Origin: Pardosa pseudoannulata
Taxonomy: Eukaryota > Arthropoda > Arachnida > Araneae > Lycosidae
Length of the DNA: 64,000 bases
Assembly: GCA_032207245.1 (NCBI GenBank)
Contig: CM063498.1
Span: forward strand, 57,725,440-57,789,439
Reading direction: 5' to 3'
In this document: positions 23,335-35,700 of the stretch, in pieces
How positions within the stretch are numbered: the first letter of the stretch is position 1
Layout: each line of letters opens with the position of its first letter
Made by a program: the position numbers and the translations under genes
Notes under the pieces: generated by a model
What the model was told of the DNA's origin: nothing
Databases searched by the model: none
What the model saw: the letters and a program-made list of their open reading frames with translations, nothing else

Positions 23335-25265
23335 ACCAATATCTTATATTCACCAATACAGTTGAACTTTATTATATTAAACTTTGATTAACCATATTGT
23401 TTGATGTATCTGAACCTTTAAAAAAAAATGTTAGATCTCAAAATATAACTTGCATAAGAGTAACATAAGATTACATATTATCTAAATTTTACATATATCT
23501 GATTTATAAAAATATTATCTTTAATAATTTTAATTGACTAAAACCAAACTGAACGATTGCTTATTAGAATGACCAAAAATGTAGAAAAATGCAATACTAG
23601 TTTGTCTTTAGTTGTTGCTTACTATTTTAATACTAAATTTATATTCTACTGACATACCAGCATCAAGATTAAGGAATTTCATCAAGGAACAGCATTGAGG
23701 AATTTCTTTGTCCAATATAACAAACATTTTTTTCCTTAATTGGGTAGACAAAATGTTATTAATTTCATGTACTTTGTTTAAAAAAATCTAGAAACATTTA
23801 AATCTGTTTTTATAACTGCACTAAAGTTTTATAAAAAATAAAAAAAAAATTAGCGAAAGACTTTAAAAAAAAAAAATTATTATACCTCATTCCCAAGATT
23901 CACTTAAATATATAAAATGAAGATTCACCATTTTAAGGATAAATTGGCATTGTAAACGAAAAGAAAATCTCAAGATAAAAATTTTCATTTGTTCTAAGCT
24001 TTGTTAAAATAGGGATTTAAGCAGTACACCAATTTAAAAGCAAAGCTTTAATAAAATACACTTTTAAACAAAACTTGAAAACTTTGTGACAGCAAAATTT
24101 ATTTACTATACAAAATTCTATTAATTTTTCTAGCATTGATTTATAATCAATGTTTAAAATATAGAGTATAAGGCAACTTGAATAATTTCAAAAATTTTTG
24201 GAAAAAAAAGTAGCAGACAGAAATTAAATAGTAGAGAAGAAAAAAGTAGGAAAATTAAGAGGGAAAAATGGAAAGTCAAGAACTATTTTTAAAATATTTG
24301 ATTTACAAACTTACGATCAATCTTTACGGTTGATCTACATGCACGTGCGTTCAGGAAATATCTAAAGTACGCAGGTTGTTAAAACATAATTCTACTATGT
24401 GAGAGCCCCATATTATGATCGCATCACAGTATTAACAATAGCCCATTAAAAAAATGTGCATTTTCCAGAACCGAAATCCAGAAAACAGTTGTTTTCTATC
24501 AAAAACATACAATTATGGCTTAATTGTACTATTATAACTAGAACCACACAAGTTCTTTATCTTTTATTTATGCTGCATCACATGGCTTTTTGACCTTCAA
24601 ACAACAGTTGCAAAAGTCAACTGATAACACTTCTTTCTTGCTTTCTCAGAAAAAAGTTGTGGACGTTGCAAAGAGAAAAAGGCAGAAAACTTTCAGATTG
24701 TCAAAATCTATATGTGAGAAAAAATGGCTTTTTTTTTTTTTAATTTCCAAAAAAAATCTGTTTAACAGTGTGTTTTAGGAACAAACCCACAAAAAGTTTC
24801 TGATCTGAATCATCTCTGAATTCAATATTCGATGTGGCAGTCCATTTTTAAGTGTACAGGCCCAGAGTAATGCATCTTTTCCCCCCTCTCTCTTGGGTTC
24901 AGAAACAGGTTACACAGATTTCTTGACACTACATTCAACAAAATTTGGGTCTTCCTTTAGTTTTGACACTTTGTTATTCACTTACTTTCAGACACTTGTA
25001 CCATCAATAAATAGACAATAGGACCTTTTTTATCAGGGGGGGAGGAATACCACAGAAATTAGAAAAACAAAAATGCCTATCAAAACATGTGAAAGATGAT
25101 GTGTGCAATCCGTTTCGCTGTTACATAACTCCGTAAATGTTGAGAAAGAAAAAAGGAATAAAAGACATAAATAGCCTGGGGGGGAAGAGAGAGCAATGCC
25201 GTGAAATACGGAAAAAAGGAGAGATTTCTAGAAAAAAGGAGTGGTGCTGTGTCTATAATTATAGC
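23335..25265. repeat. Long dispersed repeat, copy 1
   Basis: From the GAACTTTATTATATTAAACTT segment at about 23360 to the AAAAAAGGAG...TGTGTCT end at about 25255, this block parallels 55800-58530 in the same order and orientation. Shared landmarks include GATCTACATGCACGTGCGTTC (24331), CAACTGATAACACTTCTTTC (24618) and CAATAAATAGACAATAGGAC (25004). No intact coding sequence. The middle, about 900 bp, is absent relative to copy 2. Confidence 0.8.
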
Positions 25266-25473
25266 CATAAATATTACCTGAAGAAAACTTGTAGGTACAG
25301 AAGATTTATATTTTAGTTGTATTACAGTAAGACAAATATACCAGTCATGTCCTCACATTTTATTTTAGCTCTAGAAGTTTTATAAATAAAAGTAGGAATC
25401 AGAAATTGAATTTAATTGAAATTCAAAGAACTAGAGCTTCACTCTTTACCCAATATTTCTTTTATTTTTGGTG

Positions 25474-25640
25474 GTTTGGTTTGGAGTGCTATGGTCTGTC
25501 TCATGCTACACAAAGGCTATAATTAGATCAAGATCTACTGCTTACAATTTAGACCAGCTATGAACACCCATGCCAGCTGTGGGATTTGAACCTGTAAACT
25601 CCAATATCAAAGAGTAGCACTCTACCACTCAACTATCAAG
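25474..25640 (-). repeat. tRNA-derived SINE (family A), minus strand
   Basis: Complement carries the B-box (GGGATTTGAACC on the plus strand) and the tail GGTTTGGTTTGGAGTGCTAT. It ends in tRNA 5'-like TCTACCACTCAACTATCAAG. Confidence 0.7.
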
Positions 25641-25855
25641 CATTTTGAAAACGAAGGGCTCTTTGTTTTTAGACTGAAAACAAATTGTATCAACATTCTC
25701 TAATTTAAAATGATAAAGTGTTGCCGTTATTTAAGTCTACCCTTTTAATGAAGAGAATGAGAGAAATATATATATATTTGATAAATAATAAGGTTATTAC
25801 TTCTTTAATCTTCATACAACCATGGAACACTCAATAGTTTATTTGAAATAAAAAA

Positions 25856-26080
25856 TCTTACAGAATATCAAATATCAAACAATCTGATAAATATTATAGA
25901 ATATCTTCTGTAAATCTTCAAGCATGAAATTTTCATTGAATTATGTACTGAAAAAAGGACAGAAAGGAAAAATAAATTTTAAAATTCTACACAATAGCAA
26001 AAAACAATCTGATAAAACTCATGGAATATCTTCTACAATTCTTCATGAAAATTTCACTGAATTATGTCCTAAAAGAGAAT
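25856..26080 (-). repeat. Imperfect tandem duplication of about 120 bp downstream of GMNN
   Basis: CAATCTGATAAATATTATAG ... ATTTTCATTGAATTATGTAC (25880-25950) and CAATCTGATAAAACTCATGG ... ATTTCACTGAATTATGTCCT (26006-26073) are about 75% alike. Each copy, read on the minus strand, has a pyrimidine tract and AG before (G/T)AC ATA ATT CA(G/A) TGA. Confidence 0.65.
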
Positions 26081-26651
26081 GCGAGAGATTTTAGCATACA
26101 CATGACAACTATGTTGACATAGTATTTATTTATAATCTGTTTTATTCAAAATTTTTCATACTGATAAGAAATTTTAAAATGTTCTACATATTAATTTCTA
26201 TTAAAAAACATCTATTTGCAGGATTACTTGAAATTTTAAGATCTTTGTATCATTTACCTTTATAATGATGGATATGGGTAGATATGATAATACAGCTGTC
26301 AAATGCTTACCATAATCATCTTTCACTATTTTTCAAAATTTAACTGTAAAAGTAATGTATCCAAATAAAATATTAGATTTAAGTGACAAATGATCTGGGT
26401 TAAAATGACTATCAATGGGCATTATTTATAAGTTTCCCACAAAGACTATTGAAATAAAAACCAACATTTTCTTGCAATGTTAGTAAATATACTGCCGGAG
26501 GTCCAAGATTAAGTAGTATGAAAAGAATAAAAATGAAAGTGAAGAGTTATTTAAAAATTTGAAGGACATTAAATATAAAAATTTGATACAAAATGAGTAT
26601 AGTATATTTATGTAACCTAGCTTAATATAGTTAAAAAAGTAAACATTTTAC

Positions 26652-26741
26652 CCTAACAACTTGAGCTAAATTTTCTGCTTCTTTTAAGAGTTGTTTCAAC
26701 TGAGAATTTTCTGCCTCAAGAACTGTCAATTGATCATGAAG
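26652..26741 (-). CDS. GMNN: GMNN coding exon 8 (coiled coil)
   Basis: Acceptor tgtttcag|cttcat and donor gttagg|gtaaaa; 90 nt, phase 0/0. It encodes LHDQLTVLEAENSQLKQLL then KEAENLAQVVR with regular leucine heptads. If the donor is not used, the frame stops after seven more codons. Confidence 0.85.
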
Positions 26742-29700
26742 CTGAAACAGAAAAGATTATTAAAATTTTTATTCAAGGATACAGTATAAATGTATATGAA
26801 TATAAAAATAATTACCAATTCATTTTCATGAAGGGCCTTTTCTAAAGCTATTCTTCGTTGTTCAGATAGCTCTTTCCAGTAAATTAATGGGGGATTGACT
26901 AAAGAAAGTATCAAAGGATTATTACAATATTTATAGATAAGAAATGTGATAAATGATTATGCATAATTGTACCAAACATACCTACTTAATTTATACACAA
27001 AATAAGGCAGAAAAATTAAATCTTAAACTCACAAATACAACCTTTTGTCCTATTTAGTAACCCTCTAAATTTGTTACTGGATGCTCATGTCAGCTTGTCT
27101 TAAAGGTATCACTTTAATATAAATATCTTCATGGTGCAAAATACACTGTCTACCAATAAGTACTTGGACATCTGCGATAGAAAAGAAAAACTAACTTTAT
27201 TCAAAATCATTAGTTGGTAGAGCCACCACGAGAGGCAATTACAGCATGAACCCTCCGGGGCATACTTTCCACAAGTCTTTGTATTACAGCTAGTGGTATT
27301 GTCTTCCACTTGGCTTTGAGTAGACATACAAATTCCTTCACCTATTTTGGACGGGTAGTGCACCTCTTAATTTAGTGATCCAACTCGTCCCAGAGGTTGT
27401 CAATACAGTTCAGGCAGGCCAGTCCATTTGATGAACTCCATTGGCACCATACCAAGCCTTGGTTAACCTCGAAACATGACAACTGGCATTGTCGTCCTGA
27501 AAGTAACAGGGGTCCAACCCGTTAAACTGCCACAATGTTGGAAGCACATTGTCACCCAAAAATTGTGCAGTAGGCATCAACCTTGAGCTTACCTTGAATG
27601 GGGACCAAGGGTCCCTGTTCATACCAGGAGAAAATCCCTGAGACCAAAATTTCACCTCCACTGAACTGACTGTTGAAATTCTGGCAGGAGACGTTCTCCA
27701 GGCAGATGCAGACCCAGACATCTAAACGGTAAAGGGAGAACCTTGATTCGTCACTCCAAAGAACCCATTTCCACTGATCTATAGTTTAATTTTGATGTGC
27801 TTTGCACCACATTAACTGAGCATGGTTGGACTTGGTGATCAAAGGCTGATGGGCAGCAGTATGACCATCAAAACCAAACAGATGCGCTTTCTTATGGATT
27901 GTATTCATTGAAACAATACTCCTAGATGCCTGTTGATACTCCTCTCATATGAGGGCCATCGGTTGGGTGCAGTTCTTCCGAATTTCTCTGGACAGCAATT
28001 GTCAGTCTACCTCCCAGTTTCGTTGGTCTGCCAACTCTAGGCACAACCCAACAATCACCACTCACCTTCCACTTCTTAATCACATAGGTCAGTGTCGATT
28101 TTGGGTACTTCAGATTGCTATATATATGTCCCTTAAGGATCAGCCACATTTATGATACCCGATAATTATACCTTTCTCAAAATCAGAGAGCTCTGAACTG
28201 CATGGCATCTTGCACTCAACCAATGCTGATGCTGTTTCTTACATGATGTATACTGGCAGAGGCCATGACGTACATCAGGACCACAGATATCGTCACTTAC
28301 AAGTGTCTAAATACTTATTGGTAGACAGTGTACATGAAAAAATCTATTATGCAGCTCTTATTTCACAGAGAAAAAATTATTCATCTGCAATTTAGGATAT
28401 CAAATTTCCATAGGAATATAGTGTTACTAACATATGTAACTTTATTAATATTTACATCTTATCTTTTAACACTGAGAATAGCAATACTGCCATGTAAACT
28501 GTATTAATCTGTATGTATAATGACAGTTGAATATTACAAATTAACAAGTAAATATATTTTGCTTTAAAAAATATAAGCTGTACTAAAAATCTCACTTTTA
28601 TAATCTAAAGTTAAGGAATTTAAATTAGCTTAAGATCAGTTAAATAAAAATTTTGTTTACACAATTCAATATACTGTCTATTTACTGGTCATGTTAAAAT
28701 AAACTTTAGCAAAAGTGCAACAAAACTGTTTAATTCTAAAAACATCTCAAACTCACCAGAGGTAAGAATTGATGTTTCATCTGGAATTGACTTATCTGGA
28801 ATACCTATTTGTTGTTCTTGTTGTCCTATAGTAACAGTCTCTGGAACTTTAGTAGAATGAATTGGACCTGCACAAAATTAGCTCGAGTAAAGATCAAGAG
28901 ATAAAGCATTCAAACACATTTATATCTCAGTATATCTTAAAACAAAAACTCATCTGAATATTTTTATATTGAAATCCTTTTAAATTCCAGCACAATCAGT
29001 AAGGAGAAATATGATTGTTCATTAAATGTATAAAATTCCAACTTTGAAATGGGAATTTTAACTGCATATACATTAGAAAATGTCAAATTGATATTAGGCA
29101 ATTTAATTTTAAATATCTAAACATTAGGAGAATATTTTTAACACAGAACAAAAATTTCTAATGGGTTAACATTTATCAAAATATATAAGGTAACACTAGA
29201 TGTTAAACAATAAAAAACTAGTTAAAAAGCATATTAGTTTATTTTCCATTTTTGAACTTATATATTACATATAAATATATATTAATATAAATATACATAA
29301 CACATTATATTAATATATATAAATCATCGTTTAATCTTTCAAATAAATAAATCATTTTAGTGTTACATATTTTTAAGGTATTACATTTTTATAAGATGGC
29401 ACTATTTTAATTAGAAAATTATTTACACAGGTATGAAAATTTGTGAAAGCATAATGCTATGGCAGGGATCGGGAATAAATTCAGAGTATATTTTAAATAT
29501 GTAAGTTTTAGGAGATTTGAGAAAATACTTATTTAGGCAATAAGCAAAATTATAATCCTATATATATATATATACACACACATATATATATATATATATA
29601 AACACTCAGCTATTGACACTTTGAATATTACAAATTAATGTGTAAACATTTTTATAGTGCCTATTTGGCGAGCAGTGATTAGAATATTTGTATTTCAATT

Positions 29701-32700
29701 TGTATCGTCTATATAGGGAGTAAAGTTAACCATCTATATGGTGCTTTTATTATAAAATTGTCAGAAAAAACTGTGGCATTGTATAGGCAAATACACAATC
29801 GGCAAGTGCCTCTTTATTATTAAAAAGGTATATATTTTAATAATTATATTTTGCTCTAATATATACACCATCATAATATAAAGCTAAGCCATGCAAAATG
29901 GCTTTTTAAGATCAGTTAAAAGTTTTGTTCATTCACTGTAATTACCATACGTATCAAACATTAAAATAAAAGAACTGTTTAGTAAAATTAAAAAAAAAAA
30001 AATTGTTTAATACTATAGACCTCCCAAACTAACCATAGGTAGGAATCGATATCTCTTTATCTGGAATTCCCATTTCTTGTTTTATAGACACAGTTGCTGG
30101 AGTTGAATGAATTAGACCTGCACAAAATTAACTTCAGAGTTAGGATGAAGAGGTAAAGCATATATAAATATTAAAATAACTAAATTGGATCGTTTCAAAT
30201 AAGAAGAAAGACAATATATACTGATAAAATATGTATTAAAATAAAAAATTAAAATTTATAGAAACTGAATATTAAATCTTGTGCTAAGTATTATTTGATT
30301 AATAAAAGAGCTATATGTCTTTAAGCAACATTTTATAATGGATCTCAATTACAAGTTTCTCCTAGATTCAAATTTATGCATAAAACCTTACAATGTTTCT
30401 TAGTTCATTTAAAGTACAAAATTTTACATAAATTTTTGCAGTTTACCTTGCGCATTTAACAAATAGAATCTTCAATATATTTTTGCCTTAAAAGAGCAAA
30501 TTTTTTATCAGTAGTCTAAAAACTTGGAATAGACCTGCCCAACATCTGTGCTATTTTAATAATTTGAAAGTTATTAATTCCCAAATGCAACTTTTCACAT
30601 GCTTCAATTAAAGCATGTCATACTTTCTGCAAATTAAGAATTTCCCTAGGTCAGTCTATATATCAGGCCTTTCCAGTAGTTTTTCTCCCTCTGTAAAATT
30701 AACTTTGATTCTTAATTTTCTATTTTTTATTTTTAGGGCATGTTTCATTTGTCTATAGCATACTTTCATCTTTTCTTGTATTGTTCCTCTTGTATGCAAA
30801 ATTTACTCCCTGGTATAGAACTTTTATGGGTAATTATAAAGCAAGATTTAATCACTATATTTTTGTACTATTTATTAATCTCACACAAACAATTGAACTT
30901 GCTTTGCATCAGCATGTGATGCAGATATCAGTCATTGCCAATACTAAGAATAATTGAGAATTTTATGATCATATCAAGATCAGTAGGTTTGGGATTGGGT
31001 ATACACCTATCATTAACTTAACTTCAAATCTAGAGGAAATACCAAAAATCATGTGTATTATAACATGCTCTGGCGATGTGCCAATATAGGTTTTTCCTTC
31101 CAGTATGAAATTAGAATACTTAAGGATGTAAAAAAAAACTTTGCATATCATTACTGGCACCAACGAGCAGCACCTGACTATTCAATTGTTATTCAGCAAG
31201 GTAAAAATAAGAGGTAGATTATTTAGCATATTCTGTTTCATTTAGTAATTATTTGCTTCATAAAGTTAGCTTTAAATTATGTTTTAAAAAATATTAGGCC
31301 TTTCTCTTTTTTACAACTTTTATAATTCTTGTGAAAATATTCTCAATAAAATGAAAATCGCATTTAATTTTAATTTAAAAATCAGGTATTAGATATGTAT
31401 TTATAATTTTTCAGCTGGGAACAGCTTTAAACAGGACTTGGCAATCATTTGGTTCAAGCAAAAATACCTAAATAATTTTAACATTTAATTTTCTTTAGCT
31501 AAGCATGCTTAATTGTTAAAACTGAGTTTTTAATACAAGTATTTTACTAATGTCTAGAATAAACAAAAAGGATATTTATTCTATGTATAAGTAATATTCA
31601 CTGCATAGAAAAGAGTATTTTAGTTTCTTTCCCAGTTCATAACATGTATTTACTTTTATGAACCAACTAACTTTGAATATTAAACTTATTTTAGTACTAG
31701 ATAATTTTACAGTTAAACAAAGAGAAACTGAAGTATGTAATACACATTAAATTCAATTTATTTCAATTAAAGATAAAAACTTACTTTGAGTTGAATCTCC
31801 ATTGGTGAGATTAATGCCACTATCTTCAGTTTCTTTTACCTCTGAAGGAGGTGAAGTACATAAAGTGTTTTTATCAATGTGAGCTGTAAATAAACATTTG
31901 TAATAAATGTAATGAACAAAATTACAAAATACAGGCTTGCAACTTCTGAGGTACTTTCAAAAAGGTGAGAAAAGTGACAAATACAGAATAAGTGACTAAA
32001 CATTGAAAAAAAAAAAAGGTAATCAAGAGGGAATCTGTAATAATCTGTAATCAAGAGGGAAAACCCTCTTGTAACAATAATCTCCTTCACTTGTTACTTC
32101 ACTCTTGTAACAATAATCTGTAATCAAGAGGGAAAAAAAATTTTTTCCCTCTTGATTACAGATGCTATTGTTAAGATTTTTCTATTTATTTTAACTCTAA
32201 ATCAAATGATTCATGCAAGACATGATTTTAGCGTCAAACACAAAAAGGTTAAAAATTTTAACACAACTCAACATTGCTCTTTATTCAAGAGAATCTAAAT
32301 TAGATTTGAATACATACAATACATCAATTTTATAATCACAATTTTTTGCATATATTAATGATGTTTTGAAATATGTACATAGCTAGATTAGAATATCTAA
32401 ACATAAACTGAAGAAAAAGAAAAAGAGAAATGTGTGCTTTAACGTAATTTACTTAAATGTATTAAATGTACATTTCAGTACAAATGTAGATTTCAGGAAC
32501 TTCTTTACAACTTTTTAAAATCACTACATTCTGGAAATCATGACTAATTACATTTTAATATAAAAATTAAGATTAGAGCATCACATTTATGGTATATTAA
32601 AATATTTTGTTATTAATTCAGATTTTCTTTTTTCAACAACAGACTTTTGCTGTGATACACCATGAAAAAAAGTGACTGTTTACTTAAAAAATCGACTAAA

Positions 32701-35700
32701 AGTGATCAATTGTAAAAAAAGTGACTAAAGGTAAGAAATGTGACTGAATTGCAAGCCTGCAAAATACAGCATAGAAACAAACTACTTTTTTCTATAATAA
32801 ATATTTACTAGTTAACAATAAAAATTCAAAGTAGAAGAATTTGAACTGGATCAGGGTGGCCAACTTTTGCACGAATAGTCAACTTTTCCTCTATAAAATG
32901 TGTTGTGATGTACGAATGCTCACAAGTGCATATACTACGCTTATATACTTACATAAAAACTGACAATTAATGACCCAGATAACAAATGATATTGTTAAAA
33001 GTATTAATTAAAAGAAACCAAAAAATATAAATGTGCAATGTCTCTAAACTACGGTTTCTTAATCTGGTGAATATCCCAGCTAAAGAAAATTAATCTTCAG
33101 TATGAGGCAAAATTATAGTGATGCAAGTTTTCATCTGTTAACAGCTACGAAAGTGAATCAACCATCATCCACTTTATCAACTTGTTGATTGGTCAACCCT
33201 ACTACCCCATTTTCAAACAAAACATTTACACTTAAAAATATTGATTGTTAAGTTTCTATTTTGCACACATCTTATAAATACACAGCAAATTTCATGAAAT
33301 ACTGTCATTTTAAACAGAATTTCAATTCAACATCAAAAATCTAAACTAAAGAAAAAGTTTTTCCTTTTCTTCCAGGAAGTAAAGTATTATGAAATATTTT
33401 TACAGCTAAATTTGAAGAGAAACAATTGATACTACGGTTTTCATTATTTAACTGAGCAAAAATGATATTTTGCAGCCCAATTTTAAGCTGTGCCAAAATT
33501 TAAATAGATTACATCACATAATTAAAAACTCATATTTAGATATTTTCTGACACTATAGTGGACAAAGTTATGGGTCCCTAACAGTCTTTGTCCTTTACTG
33601 ATGCATTTATGCCACAGCTTTAAATTTGTTTCACAATTACTTTTCACTTCAGTGATCAGAGTACTTTATTATGACACACAACTTTAAAACATTTTAAAAC
33701 TTATATCGCTAGATGACATCAAACATGCAGTTTTGATATAAAGCATTCTAATATCTGATAGTGACATACTAGTGTCTGATTTAGTTTTTAACTGGGTTTC
33801 AGGACATGAGTACATTTATATAAACAAGCACATGTAGCTGTCATTGGTAAACAGACAGACTGAAAAACCAAAATGAGACTACTTATGCATCATAGCACAG
33901 CATGGCCTGCCTTGGTTTAACAAATTTTTGAAAAAGCTTATCTGAAAAGAATATTTTCCTGAGTCTAAATGACATGTAGAATGGAATCCTGTGACCAATT
34001 CAAAACTCCCTTAGGAAGATGAATGAAAAACCCAGGAAAAAAATTGTTTAAATATAAAATACACAAAAAACATTATCAAAAATGGGGCTTTAAAAAGTTT
34101 AGAAGTGTCATGAATCAATCCATTGTACTAAATTCCATGCATATAGCTTTTTGTTTCCACACAATTGTATTATCTTCATATGATACAATTTCACAGAAAG
34201 TGTATGAAGAATCATTTAATAAACAAGCATACAATGCATAATTTCATACACTTTATTGAAACCCAAGAAGCCCTTTTCTCATCTCTAAGAATCAAAAATA
34301 GGTTTGGAACACTACAGTCTACTTTTTTAACACAAGGGCTAATAAGGCTGGGACCTATTAAAGCAAATTCCAAATGGCTACAATAGGATTTGAACCCACG
34401 AACTCCAATACCTAAGATTAGCACCCTAACTGCTCAGCCATCATTGAGAACTAAAATAGGTTAAACAGCAACTTGATGCACAACTTGTTAAACAGCAACT
34501 TGTACACAAAGTTTAGCACCCCCTTTAGTTAAGACACTTTACTGTTTGTTATTAGCGTATAACTTTCAAACACCTCTACTGCCAATAAATAGCCTAAGAT
34601 TTATTTTTATTTTATTTTTTTGGAGGGGGAGATCTTTAACTCTACCAAAAGATATTAGAAAAAGTTACCAAAACATGAGAAAGTGGCTGTGTACAATAAA
34701 TTCTGTAGTTATATAACTTCAAAAAAGTTTGTTTAGGTTTTTGTTTGGAGCACTATGACCTGCTTATTCAGGAGGGCTAATGTGACTGGGACCACTATTT
34801 AAAGCAATTATGAATGGCTATGAACATCCATACCAGCAATGGGATCCAAACCTGCAAACTCCAGTTAGTGAGGAGCAATACTATCATAAAAGTTAGAAAA
34901 GGGGAAAAAAGGGGGAACAGGAGTGACTGGTAATGAAACAAAGAAAATAGGTGAGATTCTATAAAAAAGTAGAATTGCAGAGAATGTTTAAATAAATGTA
35001 CTACAAACGCTGTTTATAAAATACATCTACAATACAATAAAATTAAGTGCTAAGAGAAAGATAAAAATTCAACAATTTTTTTAAAAAGAATAGTGCAAAC
35101 TAACTTTAAAACAAAGCAAAATTACAGTTAGACAATATATGCATGTCACTGATCACAAATCATGTTATAAATTTGTTAGTTTTGTATCTTAAAACAATTT
35201 TATAATTTGACTTTCAAACTCTGCAAATGGACCTTTTTCTTGAACAGGCCTTCTTGATACTTTAACCAGCCCTCATGAAATTCCTCTCCATTTAATTTTT
35301 CTTCCTTAAAAGAGCAAAGGCTGACAATTTTAGTAATTTTATCACTTCAATTTAATTTTAGTATCCAACTTTTTTTTTTGGCAGCACAGAAAACATACTC
35401 CATTACCTCTTACTGATCCTTTATTTTGTGCATACACAAAAATAAAATACTGTAAACTTTAAGCAAAAATCAAAAGGAAGAGGTATGCAGATGAACAGAA
35501 CAAAAATTACTCCCCCCATGGTCAACCACAAAAAGGATATGTGACCATACATGAGCCATGGAGGTGGTGGGCAGAGGAAATGGATTGAAAGGAAATAATG
35601 ACCTTCATTAACAAAGATGAATGTGGATAGACAGAAAAAGAAACAACTAAAAATGACTAGGAACAGGTCCAATAATTGCAAACAGTCTCAACCCCCTTAA

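Larger units (their letters stand above)
14711..26651. other. Intergenic spacer between convergent CUEDC1 and GMNN
   Basis: 12 kb with no recognised complete gene. Contains the CUEDC1 3' UTR (end unknown), probably the missing last GMNN exon and 3' UTR, three SINEs, two MITEs and repeat copy 1. The stretch 22790-23270 is less A+T-rich but matches nothing I know. Confidence 0.6.
26899..28756 (-). other. GMNN intron 6 (with Tc1 element)
   Basis: Intron between duplicate exon copy B and the coiled-coil exon; two-thirds of it is the Tc1 element at 27142-28332. Confidence 0.85.

Noticed and set aside
27949..28395. Plus-strand frames within the Tc1 element
   Set aside because: Antisense of the transposase pseudogene and of the terminal repeat.
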